The position numbers and the translations under genes were made by a program. A stretch of 64,000 bases of DNA, taken from positions 42,539 through 106,538 of the forward strand of contig FJUW01000092.1 of the NCBI GenBank assembly GCA_900074885.1, read 5' to 3'. Numbering within the stretch: position 1 is the first letter of the stretch; each line of letters starts with the position of its first letter. The notes below the pieces were generated by a model. It saw only the letters and a program-made list of their open reading frames with translations, was not told the DNA's origin and did not search any database. The DNA comes from Rhynchosporium graminicola. Lineage: Eukaryota > Ascomycota > Leotiomycetes > Helotiales > Ploettnerulaceae. Shown piece by piece: positions 1-12,071 of the stretch.

Positions 1-3000
1 TACCCTTTCTCCTTTAATATCCCTTAAGGCGTTAATAAATATATTTATAATATTAAAGTACTTAATCTCTAGATCGAAGTATACTATAAGAGCTATTACT
101 ATTCGAAATGATTTTATATTAAGTATACTAGTATAAGTTAAGATAATTATTACTTCGCTTTGAAGATCCCCTCTGATTACGATTCGAGAGCGATATCTTT
201 TAATATATTTATCTTTATTAGGTTTATACTTAAAAAATTATATCAGAGGAACTAGCGATTATATTATATACTAATTATATATCTTAGATTCTTAGTAGCC
301 TTATTTCTCTATATTTCCTATCTCTAGATCTATATCTTCAGAAAACTAAGCTTTTATTAGATAGTTCTTAAGATCATTAAATCTCTTTAATTCTAGTAGG
401 AGATCTACTACCTTAATCTTTAGAAGTCTAAGCTTTCTATTAATATTTAAAAGCTAAGCTTCTAAAGTAGTAGCTATTATTAAATTATCTAATTTAAGTA
501 TCTAGAGTATTTTAAAAGATACTAAGATCACTTTATATATTATTCTTAAGTCTAAGGAACCTCCTATCATATCTATATACTAATTAGGTATAAGTATAGA
601 GATTTGAAGATCTACTTATAACCTGGGATTATTTTAGGGTTCCTATAAGAGAGATCACTCTTAACTTAAGTACCCTGAGTTTCTTCACACCCGATCTTTC
701 GATAAGGGTTCTCTATACGCTTAGAGTTTATTATAATACTTAGTACTTAAAATACTAGAGTACTATTTACCTTCTTTAGATACTTAAGCTTCTTTATAGC
801 TTTCTTCTTAGCTTTTAAAAGCTTCTTTTCAGAATTTAAGCTTCAAACTTCTAATAATCTCTCGATAGAGTTATGAGAAGATCTAATCGAATCTGATTCT
901 ATATCTAACCCGTTAGTCGAATAATCGAGAATCACTTAGTACCCCTCTAGCGGAGGTTTATATAGGATTCGACCCTTAATCTTAGATAATCGAGATATTA
1001 TTAATATAAGTACTTCTTTAGTAACTTAATCAGAAGATATAAGTGCTCTTTTAGTAACCTAATTATTTAAGGGGTAAGTATATCGCTTATCTTTAATTTG
1101 CATATCCCTTTCGTAGTTTATAAGTAGTATTTCCTTACTTACGGCCGGCTCCCCTAAGCTCTGCACTATACCTATCGCAGGCTCTAGGATTAATATATAA
1201 TAGCCTTGCCTTACTATCTTTTTATCGTATATATCTACCGATAGAGTAATATCCGGGGTCTGAAAGCCGGGGAAAATAAGCTAATCTCCAGAAGAGTTAT
1301 TAGTTCTTTTTACTCCTAGATTCTAACTCTCTCGAGTATCGCGAGCTTCTGCGAAGTAAACTAAGAGATTAAGGAAATCTTCTGATCTTCCTTTATTTAA
1401 CCTGATCTCTAAAGAGACTTCTTTAGGGATATCTTCTTAAATATTATTAAGGAGCTTAGCTTAAACTAGTTGAATTTCAGCTTTCTTAATAAGGTTATAG
1501 ATTATTTAAGCCTCCTCTTTAGTGATCGTAATTCTTTTATCTAGAGAAAAGATATAGAATTCGTCTTTATTAAAGTATATATTCTACGTAATAATAATCC
1601 TTTAGAGCGCGGGAACCTAGATCTTATAGATATTAGAGGCTATATAGCCTACTAAATACCTGATATAAGCTCTCGCCGAGATTTTAAACGCTCGATTTTC
1701 CTATCCTTTTATTCTTTCTTTTATTAATAAGTATATTTTATATCTATATATATAAATTAAGCTCTAATTTAGTCTGAAATCTATAGTTAGTCGAGTAATA
1801 ATAGCTAGATCGTAAAATCGGAAATAGTTACGAAACTATCTATTATTCTCTTTAAGAGGTAATCTCTAATTATTCTCTCTCTTAGGTGATCTATTAAATA
1901 GATAAGTAGTAGCTAAAGCGCACTTAAGACTTAGGAAATCCGGGAGATAAGCTAATAATTATATATAAATTCCTTCAGATATTATTTCCGATCCTGCTCT
2001 TTCGATTCTACTATTTAGCTTATACATCTAAGCTAGTAAGAGCTCGATTTCAATTCCGAGCTTTAAATACTACTTCTGATAGTATATGAATCCTTAAATT
2101 ACTATAACCGCCTTCTCCTGATTATATTTGAATATGCAGATAGCGAGGCTAAATTGCCTCCTTACTTAAGCTTCAAAACCTTCGAGACACTTAAAGATTT
2201 CATCGTATTCCTTAGTTCTTAAAGTAAAGATAATAATTAGTCTATTATACTCGCACTTAATTAGAAGTAACTATAATCTTTTCTAATATACTAGAAAGTC
2301 GAATAAATCTAATATTATCCTCTAAAATAGATAAAGGGATTTTCTTTCCGGTAGCTATCTAGAGATCCTTTATAAAGTATATATAACTACGTAATACTTA
2401 TATTTATATCTTCCTACTCCTTTAGTAATTACTACTTCTTAGGCGTAGCTTATAAGCTTCCTAAGAGCGTCTGGTGCAAGATAACTAGCTCTTAGATACT
2501 ATATCTTCTTAGAATCCTTTCTACTAATTACTCTTTAAGCTAATTTTATAATAGATCTTTTAATAGACGAATCTAGAGATAAGTATATCTATATAAGGTA
2601 GATTATTATACCTGCTATACTGAAAAGGAGGAATTTATTTTAAAGGTTAATAGTTTAAATGAACTTTATATTTAAAGAATATAAGATTCTGTTTTTATTT
2701 AAGCTTCCGAATAACTAGGTAAGAGATCTATAGGATTCTTTCTTCTCTCTAGCATAAAGTATAATCTAATCTATAATACTAGATCCCTAAGTCTAATAAT
2801 CGAGCTTCTAAGATAATATTAATATAAAAACTATCTATTACTATGATATTATAGAGCTTAAAGTTAAAGTACTTTCTATCTAGTCCTAAAAGGACCCTTT
2901 TTATTAGACGGGTTCCGCGCTTACTAATAGGGATTTAGGAGGTTCTACTCTCTATATAATTATTAATCCCTAACTTAATAAAAAATCCTTTAACTAAGAG

Positions 3001-4880
3001 ATCACGATTATTAACTAGGTTAGTAGCTCTATAGTTATTAAAAAGGGTAGATTAAGAAAGAGGATAAGCTCCTCCTTTCACTAGATAGATCTCTAGTAAT
3101 TCTATAAGCTCCTGATTATTATCTAGGAAAGGTACTATAACTAGTTCTACTTTCTTTCTACTTTACTTTATATTCTTATCTAAGATATTCCCTAGAAAGC
3201 TTAACTTATATTTAGAATCTCCTGCCGCTTTAATAAGGAGATTATAAGTTACTTAGGAGATCAGTCGATCTATTCTAAAGCTAGTACAGAGATCTTTCTA
3301 TTTACTAGAGATAAAACATTAGTATATTACTAAAGTTCCTTTAGGATCTTAAGCTCTAACTGCGATTAGACTATTATCTTTACTAGTAGTATAGACCTAT
3401 CCGCATATAGAAAGCTATAATTTAGTATAATCTATTAGCTTCTAGATATAAGTTCTATCCTTTACGTATAAATAAGAGTACTTAATATATTCTGATCTAC
3501 CGGTAGTAGCGTAGGATAAGCTAATATTAGTAATAACTCGAGATCTAAGTGTTAAGAAAACGCCCTGACTTTTTCCTATACTGCTTTGAAACTCCTGATA
3601 TATATAATTAACTTAACTCATATAGAATTCCTTAGCGAGCTCCTTAAGGGTATATAGCGAGGGTCTTCCATATAGCTTAGCTCTTTAATACTTAATCAGA
3701 AGGTTATTTACCTAGAGGTAGTCGAAAGATTTAACTATATTTAGGAAGTCTATGATTCTAAGGGATCCTTTGATATCCGGGACCTTATAAAGTATATAGT
3801 CTCTGATTAGAGCTTGAAGTTTAATAATCTAAGCTTAAGAGTTTGAATTACTACTTCTTCCTTTACTTCTAGCGGATACCCCTATAGTAAGATAAAGCCT
3901 ATAAGCTTTCTATACGTTAGATTAAATAATCGTATCAGTTTAATAGAGTTCTTATCTTAAAGCTCTTAAAAGGTATTAAAGGTTTACTTTCTTTTTAGCT
4001 AGTAACCCCTTGATCGCAGGAGCTAAGTAGGTCAGTAATATAGTCTTCTCTACTTATATATAGATTTTAGCGTAAGTAATAGCCTTTTAGCTTTTAGTAG
4101 CAAGATCGAGTATAAATTACTTATTTTCGATCTTTACTTTAGCTTTCCGAGATACTATAGTAATTATAGCAGGTTTCTTAGGTTTAGCTAGAATAAGGGA
4201 TACTAAAGTTAGATCAAGCAGTTGATTTATATCTCGAGTGCTTCTAGTTAATTCGGAGATCTGCTCCTTAGCTTATTAAACTAATTTAAGCTCCTAAGCT
4301 TTTATTTCTATATTATAATCTACTTCAGAGCTTCGATTCTCGCTATCTGCGATCTCTTATAGCTATTATAGTCGGATCTAAAGAAGCTTGACTAGGGAGA
4401 CCTAGTCTAGTAGATCTAGGTCTATATATTACTATACCCTGATTATTCTAGCTATAAATTGAACGTAAGAGATCTAATCTAGCTATTACTCTAGTTTTTT
4501 GCAGACTATCTTATTACTTAGATTAAGTAGATCGTTAGAAGGATCGTTAAAAGATATAGTTTAAGTAGTTGAAAAGCTAGTATAAGCTTTATAGAACTTT
4601 AATTAATATATTATAAAAGGCCTGAATAAGTAACTCAAGTGATCGAAAGCTGGAATAAAGCTTTACTTCTATGTATATAACAGGTAGCTTTAAAAGCGAT
4701 ATATTAATATATAGCTCTTAACTATAGTATAAAAGTAAAGTAAGCTTTATTAGTAATAAAAGATCACTTTAAGGTATCAGGAGATAGAGAATTAAAGTAG
4801 TCTCTAAATATTAATTATAGAGAGCGTTATCTCTTTAGAAGAAAGAGAGAAAGCTTACTTTAAATATATAAGAAGATCAT
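1..4880 (-). mobile_element. Ty1/copia retrotransposon, RIP-degraded, 3' part off the window
   Basis: Read on the minus strand, this block gives pieces of a copia gag-pol in the expected order. A gag-like part lies at about 4300-3100. A protease-linker region (TNLVNNRDLLVKG-like) lies at about 2990-2750. A GAG-pre-integrase and integrase core (AYT.KQN-like motif, then YLFNRLPR) lies at about 2500-1850. RT would follow towards base 1. A second, inverted copy of the same family lies at 56935-58830 and matches about 2980-1250 closely. CA/TG dinucleotides are almost absent and stops are nearly all TAA/TAG, so the element is inactivated by RIP. I did not identify its LTRs; the right boundary (about 4880) is approximate. 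Confidence 0.75.
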
Positions 4881-4949
4881 ATGAGTATACACTAGGCTAT
4901 GCAGGTGATCAGATATAACGTGACTATACATAACAAGTGAAAGTGTACG

Positions 4950-6600
4950 ATATATCCTTAACTAACTGCTACTAACTTTAGTCGAGTAGTATTCGCTCGT
5001 ATAAGAACTAGTAGCTCTTCTTCTATAGTTAATTATCTAGATAGTCTAGAAAGCTATACTCCCGCGGCCGAAACTACTATATAGACCCTGAATTATCAAT
5101 AAGCTATAGTAGTAGCATAAGTAATATATATTAATAGAAGAGTAGCTTATAAAGTAGCTCCTCTAGCTTAACTATTAGCTTATAGTATATTATCCTAACT
5201 TTTACTATAGCTACTCCCTTGCCCGTATAGAAGACTATCTAGTTCTCTAGCGCCTAGTAGATATTCGACTCGGCGGGTATAACCCGGGTAATCGACTAGC
5301 TATATACGAGCTGCGATAGAATCGTTAATACGACTAAGTATATACTTTCGTAAAGAAACTTCCGGCGGAAGTAGTCGACGCGCGCTACTATAGCCCCTGC
5401 TATAGCCCCTATTTACTTCCGGCTCTTTAAGTTTAGCTCGGGCTAGCCTTACTCGGAAAGAGTAACCTTAAGTATTAGTAGCCGGATTATCTAGAGTATC
5501 TAGGCTAAGATAAGCGTATACTTAGTAGTAATAGTAAAGCGTTTTACCTAGGAGTTTATACTATAGACCGTGAGATAATATATTACTAGCGATTTATACG
5601 AGATTAATTATTATATATCCTAAGTAAGTAGCGTAATAATTAATCCTATAAGTGCTATATTCAGCGGCTAGTCCTCTATTAGTAGCTAGTTATTAGCTAC
5701 TATTACTACTACAGGCTATTAGAAGTACTCGCGGATATTCTTAATAGCTAGCTACTACTCGTCAGAAAAGATAACGCCTGTTTAAGACGGATCCTCGGGG
5801 CCCTCGGGGGCAGTACGTATAATATAGTATAATAGTCGCTAAAACGTTTAGCTATATTACTAGAGTAACTTCTTTTCGAGCAGCTCGAATAGGACCTGCT
5901 TTACTACTCCTATTATAAGCGATACTTACTACTTCAGAGTATCCTTATACCCCCCGATAGCCTTAAGCGTAGCTAGTACGCGCTATAAGACTCAGTCCTA
6001 GCTTAGTATTAGTCGGGGCAGATCGGGCTCAGTAGCAGTAGTAGTAATAGTAAATGCCGCAGTAGCTACTAGATCGTATTATAACCTAGCGAGTATCTTA
6101 TCCTACTATATATTTCGCTGCTATAGATCCCTTTCGGTAGGCCCGATCTCTCTCCCGAGCCGGGCCTGCTTCTCTTCTCGTTTTTAGATTCGCGCTGCGA
6201 TTTAGGCTATAATAGCTATATCGCTACTACTACTACTACTACTACTACTATAGTTATCGTTACGTAATAGGCGCGTCGCGTTTACGTCGATTACTTAATA
6301 TCGTGCTCTCTTCACTGCGAACTACGACTAGATAGGGCGAAATAATTACGCGTCTAGTAGTCGCTTCTTCTGATACGCTTTATTACTATATTAACAGATA
6401 ATATATTAGTTAGTCGACTTAAATATATAGTCTTAATACTAGAATCTATCTAGAATAAGAAGCACTAGCTACAGTAGCGAATAGTCAGGTAATAGTAGTA
6501 TACTACGAAAATCATATAGCTACTGCCACTGCTCTAAATACTTAATTAGCTACTTTCGATATAGGAGTTTAATTATATATGCCCTCGATAAGTGATTATT
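4950..6600 (-). pseudogene. RIP-degraded unknown coding sequence with poly-Ser tract
   Basis: On the minus strand a long frame can be followed from about 6560 to 4980, broken almost only by TAG/TAA. It contains a basic stretch, a run of eight or nine serines (encoded by the CTA microsatellite near 6224-6252), then a charged segment (KREEKQARLGREIGPTERD) and a region resembling the repeated, helicase-associated zinc-finger-type proteins of fungal subtelomeres. That last comparison is from memory and weak. It is more GC-rich than the copia block beside it. One TGA and several frame changes remain unexplained, so introns or indels are possible. I cannot name the family with confidence. Confidence 0.4.
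6224..6252. repeat. CTA trinucleotide microsatellite
   Basis: About nine uninterrupted CTA units. On the minus strand they fall in frame with the surrounding degraded reading frame and encode a poly-serine tract. Confidence 0.85.
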
Positions 6601-6904
6601 AATATTTTCCGGATTAATCGCTTACTAGTATTCGGCGGTATAGCAGATAATAATACTAAATTTAGTATTTAACGTTAGCTACGGGTCGATAGCTTAGGGC
6701 AGCGGTAGTAATACTTACCTAGATATAGATAATATATTTCTTAGTTATTAGGATACGAGAGGACGGTTTTATAAGTTAATCTAGTTACTATATTTACTAG
6801 CTATATCTAGAAAATACGCTAGAGGGCACGGGCCGGCTACTGCCACGCCCCCTAAGCGAGCCTCACCCAAACGGCGTATTTTGTAAATAAACTACCAAAA
6901 GATA
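6600..6904. other. no recognised gene; possible GC-rich terminal repeat
   Basis: TA-rich sequence ending in an unusually GC-rich 50-bp patch (about 6810-6880). The patch is bracketed by GAAAATACGC and its near inverse GGCGTATTTTG. This could be the end of a DNA transposon, but no partner copy was found. Confidence 0.3.
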
Positions 6905-7096
6905 TAGTTAGAATTGCTTAAAGAAATTTTTTGAATTAAATTAATTAAATCATTGATAAACTCTAAACTTAATTTAATGAAAGTAAAAAATTAGTTAATT
7001 TAATTTAATTTAATCTAATCTTAATTTAATTTAATTTAATCTTAATTAATTTAATTAATTAATAATTACTTAAGTTGATTAATTTTTCGCACACTG
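6905..7096 (-). mobile_element. hAT transposon terminus with subterminal repeats
   Basis: The sequence is a low-complexity array of TTTAATTTAATC-type units ending in a terminal motif that reads CAGTGTGCGAAAAATTAATC on the minus strand. The hAT end at 53832 begins CAGTGTGAGAAAAAATAATC and has similar TGATTAGATTA subterminal repeats. Only one end is visible and no transposase is attached. Confidence 0.55.
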
Positions 7097-7507
7097 AATA
7101 GAAGCTAATAATAGTAGTAGAGTATAAAGGTAGTAGCAGTAGAACGACTTCGAATAACCTCAAGTATAATTCAAAGCTTTAGGGGTAATCAGGGAATTAT
7201 GAATATTTTCTTACTACATAAATGGCCTTTGCCCTCTAGTACAAATTTGTATAGGGGGGCATGTCCCCTAGATGCACACGCCAAGTTACTAGAAGTTTAG
7301 CGTATGTCGATTTAGCTATTCACGTATGTTGATTTAGCTGGGGCCTTGTTCTTTACGATGCCGGAGATTTTTGGCAATTTTCAATCAATCATTCAATTCT
7401 CAGTCCGCATATATTCACTATCGTGGGCTTGATAGTATGTATCGTGTTTTTCTGGCTATTTTGTCATTGTGTTAGTGCTGTGGATACCTTGGCTATTAGT
7501 GACTGGT
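7097..7507. other. intergenic, no gene seen
   Basis: Transition from TA-rich repeat to sequence of normal composition. I see no open frame, RNA gene or repeat in it. Confidence 0.6.
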
Positions 7508-7509
7508 TA

Positions 7510-8807
7510 CTTCGTACATGGCCTTTTAAATGTAGACTTGCAGGGGTATAAGCAAGGGTATAGTCTCTAGAAGATTCCACTCTTTATAGGCATTCTAGCT
7601 AATAACTACTTAATACTTCTCACGCTGCCCTACTATAGGAATTACTACTATAGGATCCTTAATTCATTATGGAGTAAATATACTACTCAGTGCTAACGCC
7701 GAAAACACCACGAAAATAATATACCCGAGACGACTGTCTACGAATTGAGACTCTCTTCTTTTAAGCTAATTTCTCGCAAGCTCAAATTGCTCTTCAATTG
7801 AATCTTACTCCTCGATAAGTTAGTTATACTCTTACTTACTAGCTAACTCCTTAAAAATAAAGATATAGTCGACTACCTGCTCTTAATATACCTTAACGAA
7901 AGCACCTTATCGAGTGGGTTACCTCTTCAAGTGAAAATCGGCGTACTCAGTGGGCAGATATACTAGTGATACTCGGATAGAATTATAGAGAGAAAGCAAT
8001 TCGAGTAGCCTTTCAAAAGAAAGGCTTCGTTCGGTGAATTACAAGGCGAAAGCCCCCTTTAATAGTATAATACCGACTCGATAGGCTCAATTAGGCTTAG
8101 GAATACCTATTTTAGACTGACGAAAAGTAGTCGAACGTCCATTAGAGTAACAAGACCTGAGCTGACCCCGGGAGGTATATAAAAGCGTAGGTTACTCGAA
8201 GGAAAGGAGAAGAGGAGGTATATCATCGAGACTGTATCGAAGAGAGATATCAGAGGAAGATAGGGTGGATATTTTGGGGTTCGATAAGCGGTAAATACGG
8301 GAGGTATCGAGGTCTCTTTTAGGAGAAGGACTAGGAGATAATAAATAAAAGCTCTTACTCGGGGATAACTATTCCAGTAGTTCAAGATATTCTCGAGTAA
8401 TATCCCGAGCTTATATTTCAGTAAGATAACGCAAAAGGGCACTCCTCGAAGTATACGAAGTTAGTCTTAGAAGCTATTAGAATTACTCCTATCTTCTGGC
8501 CTGCGAACTCTCCTGATTTGAACCCTATCGAGACAATTTGGGACCTTATGAAAGACTACTTTTAAGATAAGTTACCTATAGTCTATAGGTCTTATAAGCG
8601 ATTTCGAGAGGCAATTCAAGAGGCATGGGAGTTAATTACATAGGCTACTATTCAAGAGATTATTCGGGAAAGAGGTAATAGATATATCGCAGTGATTCTA
8701 GCTAAGGGTAGCTATACAAAATACTAGGGGTTTTATTAAAAGCAGCATTGCTAGGCATTTAGTACGTATTGACGCTGAAATCTACATTTAATCGGCCATG
8801 TACGAAG
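7510..8807 (+). mobile_element. complete Tc1/mariner element, 1298 bp, degraded
   Basis: Both ends carry the same inverted repeat. The left reads CTTCGTACATGGCC then TTTTAAATGTAGA; the right is its inverse, ending GGCCATGTACGAAG. Each end is bordered by TA (7508-7509 and 8808-8809), the target duplication of the Tc1/mariner superfamily. The interior encodes a degraded transposase on the plus strand. The length of about 1.3 kb is normal for the family. A 74-bp internally deleted relative lies at 11996-12069. Confidence 0.9.
7740..8730 (+). pseudogene. Tc1/mariner DDE transposase remnant
   Basis: The C-terminal catalytic half is readable on the plus strand. A QDNAKGH-like motif (second catalytic Asp; the preceding codon is now TAA) lies near 8420. 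FWPANSPDLNPIETIW lies near 8490-8540, and a tail runs to a GSYTKY-like end near 8720. The motifs match the DDE_3 fold of Tc1/mariner transposases, which excise and insert at TA. Several TAA/TAG stops replace Gln or Trp codons, and the N-terminal half is hard to follow in one frame. The gene is not functional. Confidence 0.8.
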
Positions 8808-8809
8808 TA

Positions 8810-9210
8810 CACACCCTCAACTTAAGAGCGGCCGATCTAAACGTTTAAACGAACGATCTGTTGTGTGTCGCAGAAATCTCAAACCAGAGCCTAGGCGTGT
8901 CAGTGCATCATCAGCCGAAGTCTATTATATTGTATGTGGCATGGAGCTGTACGATGTAGATGGTCCAAAGCGGCTGAATGTAGCAAACTATAAATCTCGG
9001 AAACCCTTGTCCACTACCCACATGAGGTCCACGTTTCGTTTAATTTAGCGTTTGAACCGAGAGAGGGTATTGCTCGGTGCGGTGAGGGGCGTCAATAGTA
9101 GCAACCCAGTCCAACGCCAGAGGAAGTCTGCCTCTCGCTATACATAACCTTTGCCTAGCCCGTCTGTCTTTCCCAACACAAGAGCAGAAGTAGCACACGG
9201 TAACATAGTC
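8810..9210. other. upstream region of the GFA gene, no gene seen
   Basis: Normal-composition sequence between the Tc1 element and the first gene. It should hold the promoter of the GFA-family gene, but I see no clear TATA or recognised regulatory site. Confidence 0.5.
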
Positions 9211-9808
9211 ATGGTTGTTAATACAGTAAAAGCTACTACGGGTGGCTGCCACTGCGGGCAAGTGCGGTATAAGCTCGACGCCGGTTCCGAACCTATGTTC
9301 GGCCTCATTTGCCACTGCAGTAACTGCAAGAAATTGAGTGGATCGCAGATGATGTGCGCAAGCGTGTATAGCAAATCTGTAAGTCATGTCTGCACCCAAC
9401 TCAACGTTGTGCAGAAACTGTCCTTTGAGTGTTAACGCGCGCGACCCAGCATTTTACAGTCAACAAGGGCGAGCCCGCACAATACGCGGACACACAGACG
9501 GACTCCGGCAAGCCGGCTACTCGCTACTTCTGCCCAAAATGTGGAAGTCAGCTTTACTGCACGATGGCTTTCAACGAGAAGCTCGTCATTGTGTTTTCGG
9601 GATCTCTAGATGAAGAGTTTAGTCGAAAGTGGAAGCCGAACAAAGGTAAAATGCGTCGAGCGACTCTCGATAGTCAAGGGAATAGTCTGTTAACTTCTTG
9701 GACACAGAGCAATACCTTTGTAGGAAAACAGACTCACTGCCAGACTTTCGTATAGTTGAGAAAGCCGGTCTCCCGATGAAACATCGAAAGGGACCGTTTG
9801 GGTTCTAG
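9211..9808 (+). CDS. GFA family (CENP-V/GFA) zinc-binding protein
   Basis: Three exons, 9211-9378, 9450-9645 and 9708-9808, give 154 residues. Intron 1 (71 bp) begins GTAAGT and ends CCCAG; intron 2 (62 bp) begins GTAAAA, has TTAAC near its end and closes with ACAG. The introns were chosen because they restore the family pattern. The N-terminal Cys-His-Cys (C13, C15), the ICHCSNC cluster (C34, C36, C39) and the FCPKCG pair (C84, C87) are the zinc ligands of the glutathione-dependent formaldehyde-activating enzyme fold. After intron 2 the frame reads KEQYLCRKTDSLP, as expected for the family C-terminus; without that splice the tail is unrelated. Members bind zinc and small thiol adducts, but most fungal ones have no proven reaction. 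It converges with the nitronate monooxygenase gene, 311 bp away. Confidence 0.85.
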
Positions 9809-10119
9809 GCTTGTGGATGTATCGATTTTCCACCTGGGTCAGGGAGGGTGTCTGAGAAAAAGAGTCTAGCATCGTCATTTGTTAATGTGGATAGTATAAA
9901 TGAAACAGAACGCATGTAAAGCTTCCTCGTCTCATTATTTCAAACCCTTGTTACGTTAAGTGGCGTAAGTGACGGTACTCGAATGGATAACATTGTCGAC
10001 GATACCATGGCCTGTGACGCCGTCCATACAAATTTCATCTTAGGTTCTCATGTGGCCTTCAGCGCCGAGCTTATTAACGTGAGTTGTGGAGGTCGTTGTT
10101 TGCTCTCTATAACGTGTAA
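9809..10119. other. convergent 3' region
   Basis: Shared 3' flank of two convergent genes. It should hold both 3' UTRs. No other feature is seen. Confidence 0.5.
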
Positions 10120-11219
10120 TCATAGCTTACTAGCAGGCACAATGAGAGCGGACGCCTTGTTTAATGTATCCTCTGCCTCGCACTCGATTCTCTTCACCAA
10201 AACATCGCAGCTAGGAATATCATGAATGAGCCCAATGACCTGGCCAGCTGTCCAAACCTGCAAATTTGTAAGTAATAGTCGAATACGAGCTTTCGGACTT
10301 ACACCGTAATCAGGGTCTCCATTGATAAAAACCTCCCGGCCCCTCTTACCGCTTAAATACGGTGCTATCTCTTCAAAATCTCCCGTAACACTCTCCCTCT
10401 CGATTACAATAGCGGCTGCTGTCACTTTGTTCTTGTACAGACGACTAGTGTTCTTCCACCTTCGGAGGACCAACTCAGTATCTGTCTCTTGAGCTTTGAC
10501 AATTTCCTCCTTGATTCTCAAGTGGATAGGCGCCTCGATGGTACACATGAATCGAGTTCCCATATTGATACCTTCCGCTCCTAAACTTAAGGCAGCTGCA
10601 AGTCCTTGCCCGTCTGCGAAGCCTCCAGAAGCGATGAAGGGAACCTTAAGAGATTGGCGAGCTCGACTTAGGAGAATGAAGTTTGTGATGTCTGTTTCGC
10701 CAACGTGTCCTGCACATTCGAAGCCATCGATACTCAAGAAATCAACACCGAGTTTGGCTGCACTTTGTGCATGGCGGATGGTTGTACATTTATGTAGAAC
10801 AATGATACCAGCGGCCTTTAATTTTTTGATGATTGACCCGGGATTGTTACCTGCAGTTTCGACAATTTTGATCCCCTCATCAATAGACACTTGTGTGTAT
10901 GCGCTGTAGTCAGGAGCCTGCATAGATGGCAGAAGTGTGATATTGACACCGAATGGCTTGTTGGTCATATTCTTGCATTTTCGAATTTCTTTTCGTAGGT
11001 CTTCTGGGGTAGGCTGAGTCAGGGCAGTGAGGATACCGAGTCCACCGGCGTTACTGACGGCTGATGCGAGTTCAGCATATCCAACCCACTGCATACCGCC
11101 CTGGACAACGGGAACTGTGAAAGAAGAAATGTTCAGTCTCTTTATATAGAATGTTGGAAGTTCAATGGGAGCTTACCTTTGATGCCAAGGGCACTTGTCA
11201 GCTTGGTGTTGAACGGCAT
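10120..11219 (-). CDS. nitronate monooxygenase (2-nitropropane dioxygenase family)
   Basis: Two exons on the minus strand, 11219-11177 and 11114-10120, separated by a 62-bp GTAAGC...CACAG intron, give 345 residues. The start at 11219 restores the usual N-terminus: MPFNTKLTSALGIKVP followed by the conserved QGGMQWVG. The FMN-dependent TIM-barrel family oxidises alkyl nitronates to carbonyl compounds plus nitrite, protecting cells from toxic nitro compounds. Visible motifs are the glycine-rich NAGGLG segment after QGGMQ, the ECAGHVGE segment with the likely catalytic His, and the flavin phosphate-binding stretch ASGGFADG ... LGAEGINMGTRF. The length is typical and no frame damage is seen. It converges with the GFA gene; upstream is a gene-poor 1.6-kb gap. 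Confidence 0.93.
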
Positions 11220-11993
11220 TTTGTATGATGTTACAGAAAATTGACCCAAAAAAATGACTCAAGAGATAGTTAAAAAATGTATCATCCTTGTTTTCTTGCT
11301 GTCTCCTATGTACTGTCCTAAGTTCGGTTGTCAATGGTCAGCTGGTAGCCGTTTTAGAGCCCTTGGCCTAAGGCATCATCGTCTGTATCTAGGTTTCACC
11401 GAATATCCTTCCTCCTCGTCTGCTGCAATCGCTGCCTGTAATGATTGAAACTAAATGTATCGAGACCAGGATGGGAAACGTTGTCTTTGTTTACTTTCTA
11501 GTGTGCGCCAGCCCGGAGTCTCCCTGCCCCGCTCATTTAATACCCTTGAAGCGCACTACATCGATACCAATAGCATATCACTGGCAAGCACCCTGATCAA
11601 ATGCCATCGCAGCGGCCATCCCCCAGTACATCACTGCTTCCTATCAAGGATGACAGCTGCGACAAGAGAGAAAGAGCGCGTTACTCATCGTTAGCTACCT
11701 CGTTCCCTTTCTTCCTGTATGGGATCAGAAGAGGAGAATTCTGCGGAGAATAAGCGGATGATTCTAGAGCGACTCCTTGCCGGACGATGGACAAAGTTCG
11801 TCCAAACTTGGTCGAGAGTCAGCTCCTGCCATACTTGTAACAAGGGGGCAAAGAATGTTCAATTCTAGGCGATGAGTTCTAGATATTCTGTGACTATTTT
11901 CCCTAGTATACTATATAGTATTGCTTTATAATTGGGTAACAGCCCTTGTAAGGACTCCCTGTAGTAGAAACTTGTAGAATAACGCACAGACTC
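11220..11993. other. upstream region of nitronate monooxygenase, no gene supported
   Basis: The promoter of the minus-strand nitronate monooxygenase should lie here. Two short plus-strand open frames (11254-11448 and 11455-11694) have no recognisable domain and I do not support them as genes. Confidence 0.5.
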
Positions 11994-11995
11994 TA

Positions 11996-12069
11996 CTTCG
12001 TACATTATTTTCCACATGTACCAAGTATGCAGGGATGTTAAATCTACGTTTATTTGGCCATGTACGAAG
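11996..12069. mobile_element. 74-bp miniature derivative of the Tc1/mariner family
   Basis: Left end CTTCGTACAT and right end ATGTACGAAG are inverted repeats bordered by TA on both sides (11994-11995, 12070-12071). The inner right arm (AAATCTACGTTTAT then TTGGCCATGTACGAAG) matches the end of the full-size element at 7510-8807. It is a deletion derivative without coding capacity. Confidence 0.75.
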
Positions 12070-12071
12070 TA

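Noticed and set aside
8107..8442. 111-codon minus-strand open frame
   Set aside because: It is the shadow of the plus-strand Tc1/mariner transposase, whose catalytic motifs are readable on the other strand.
8863..9048. 61-codon plus-strand open frame
   Set aside because: No domain, no homologous copy, and in the promoter region of the GFA gene.
9983..10225. 80-codon plus-strand frame
   Set aside because: It overlaps the 3' end of the nitronate monooxygenase on the other strand and has no recognisable features.
11254..11694. Two consecutive small plus-strand frames
   Set aside because: Neither has a domain or plausible splice link; composition looks intergenic.
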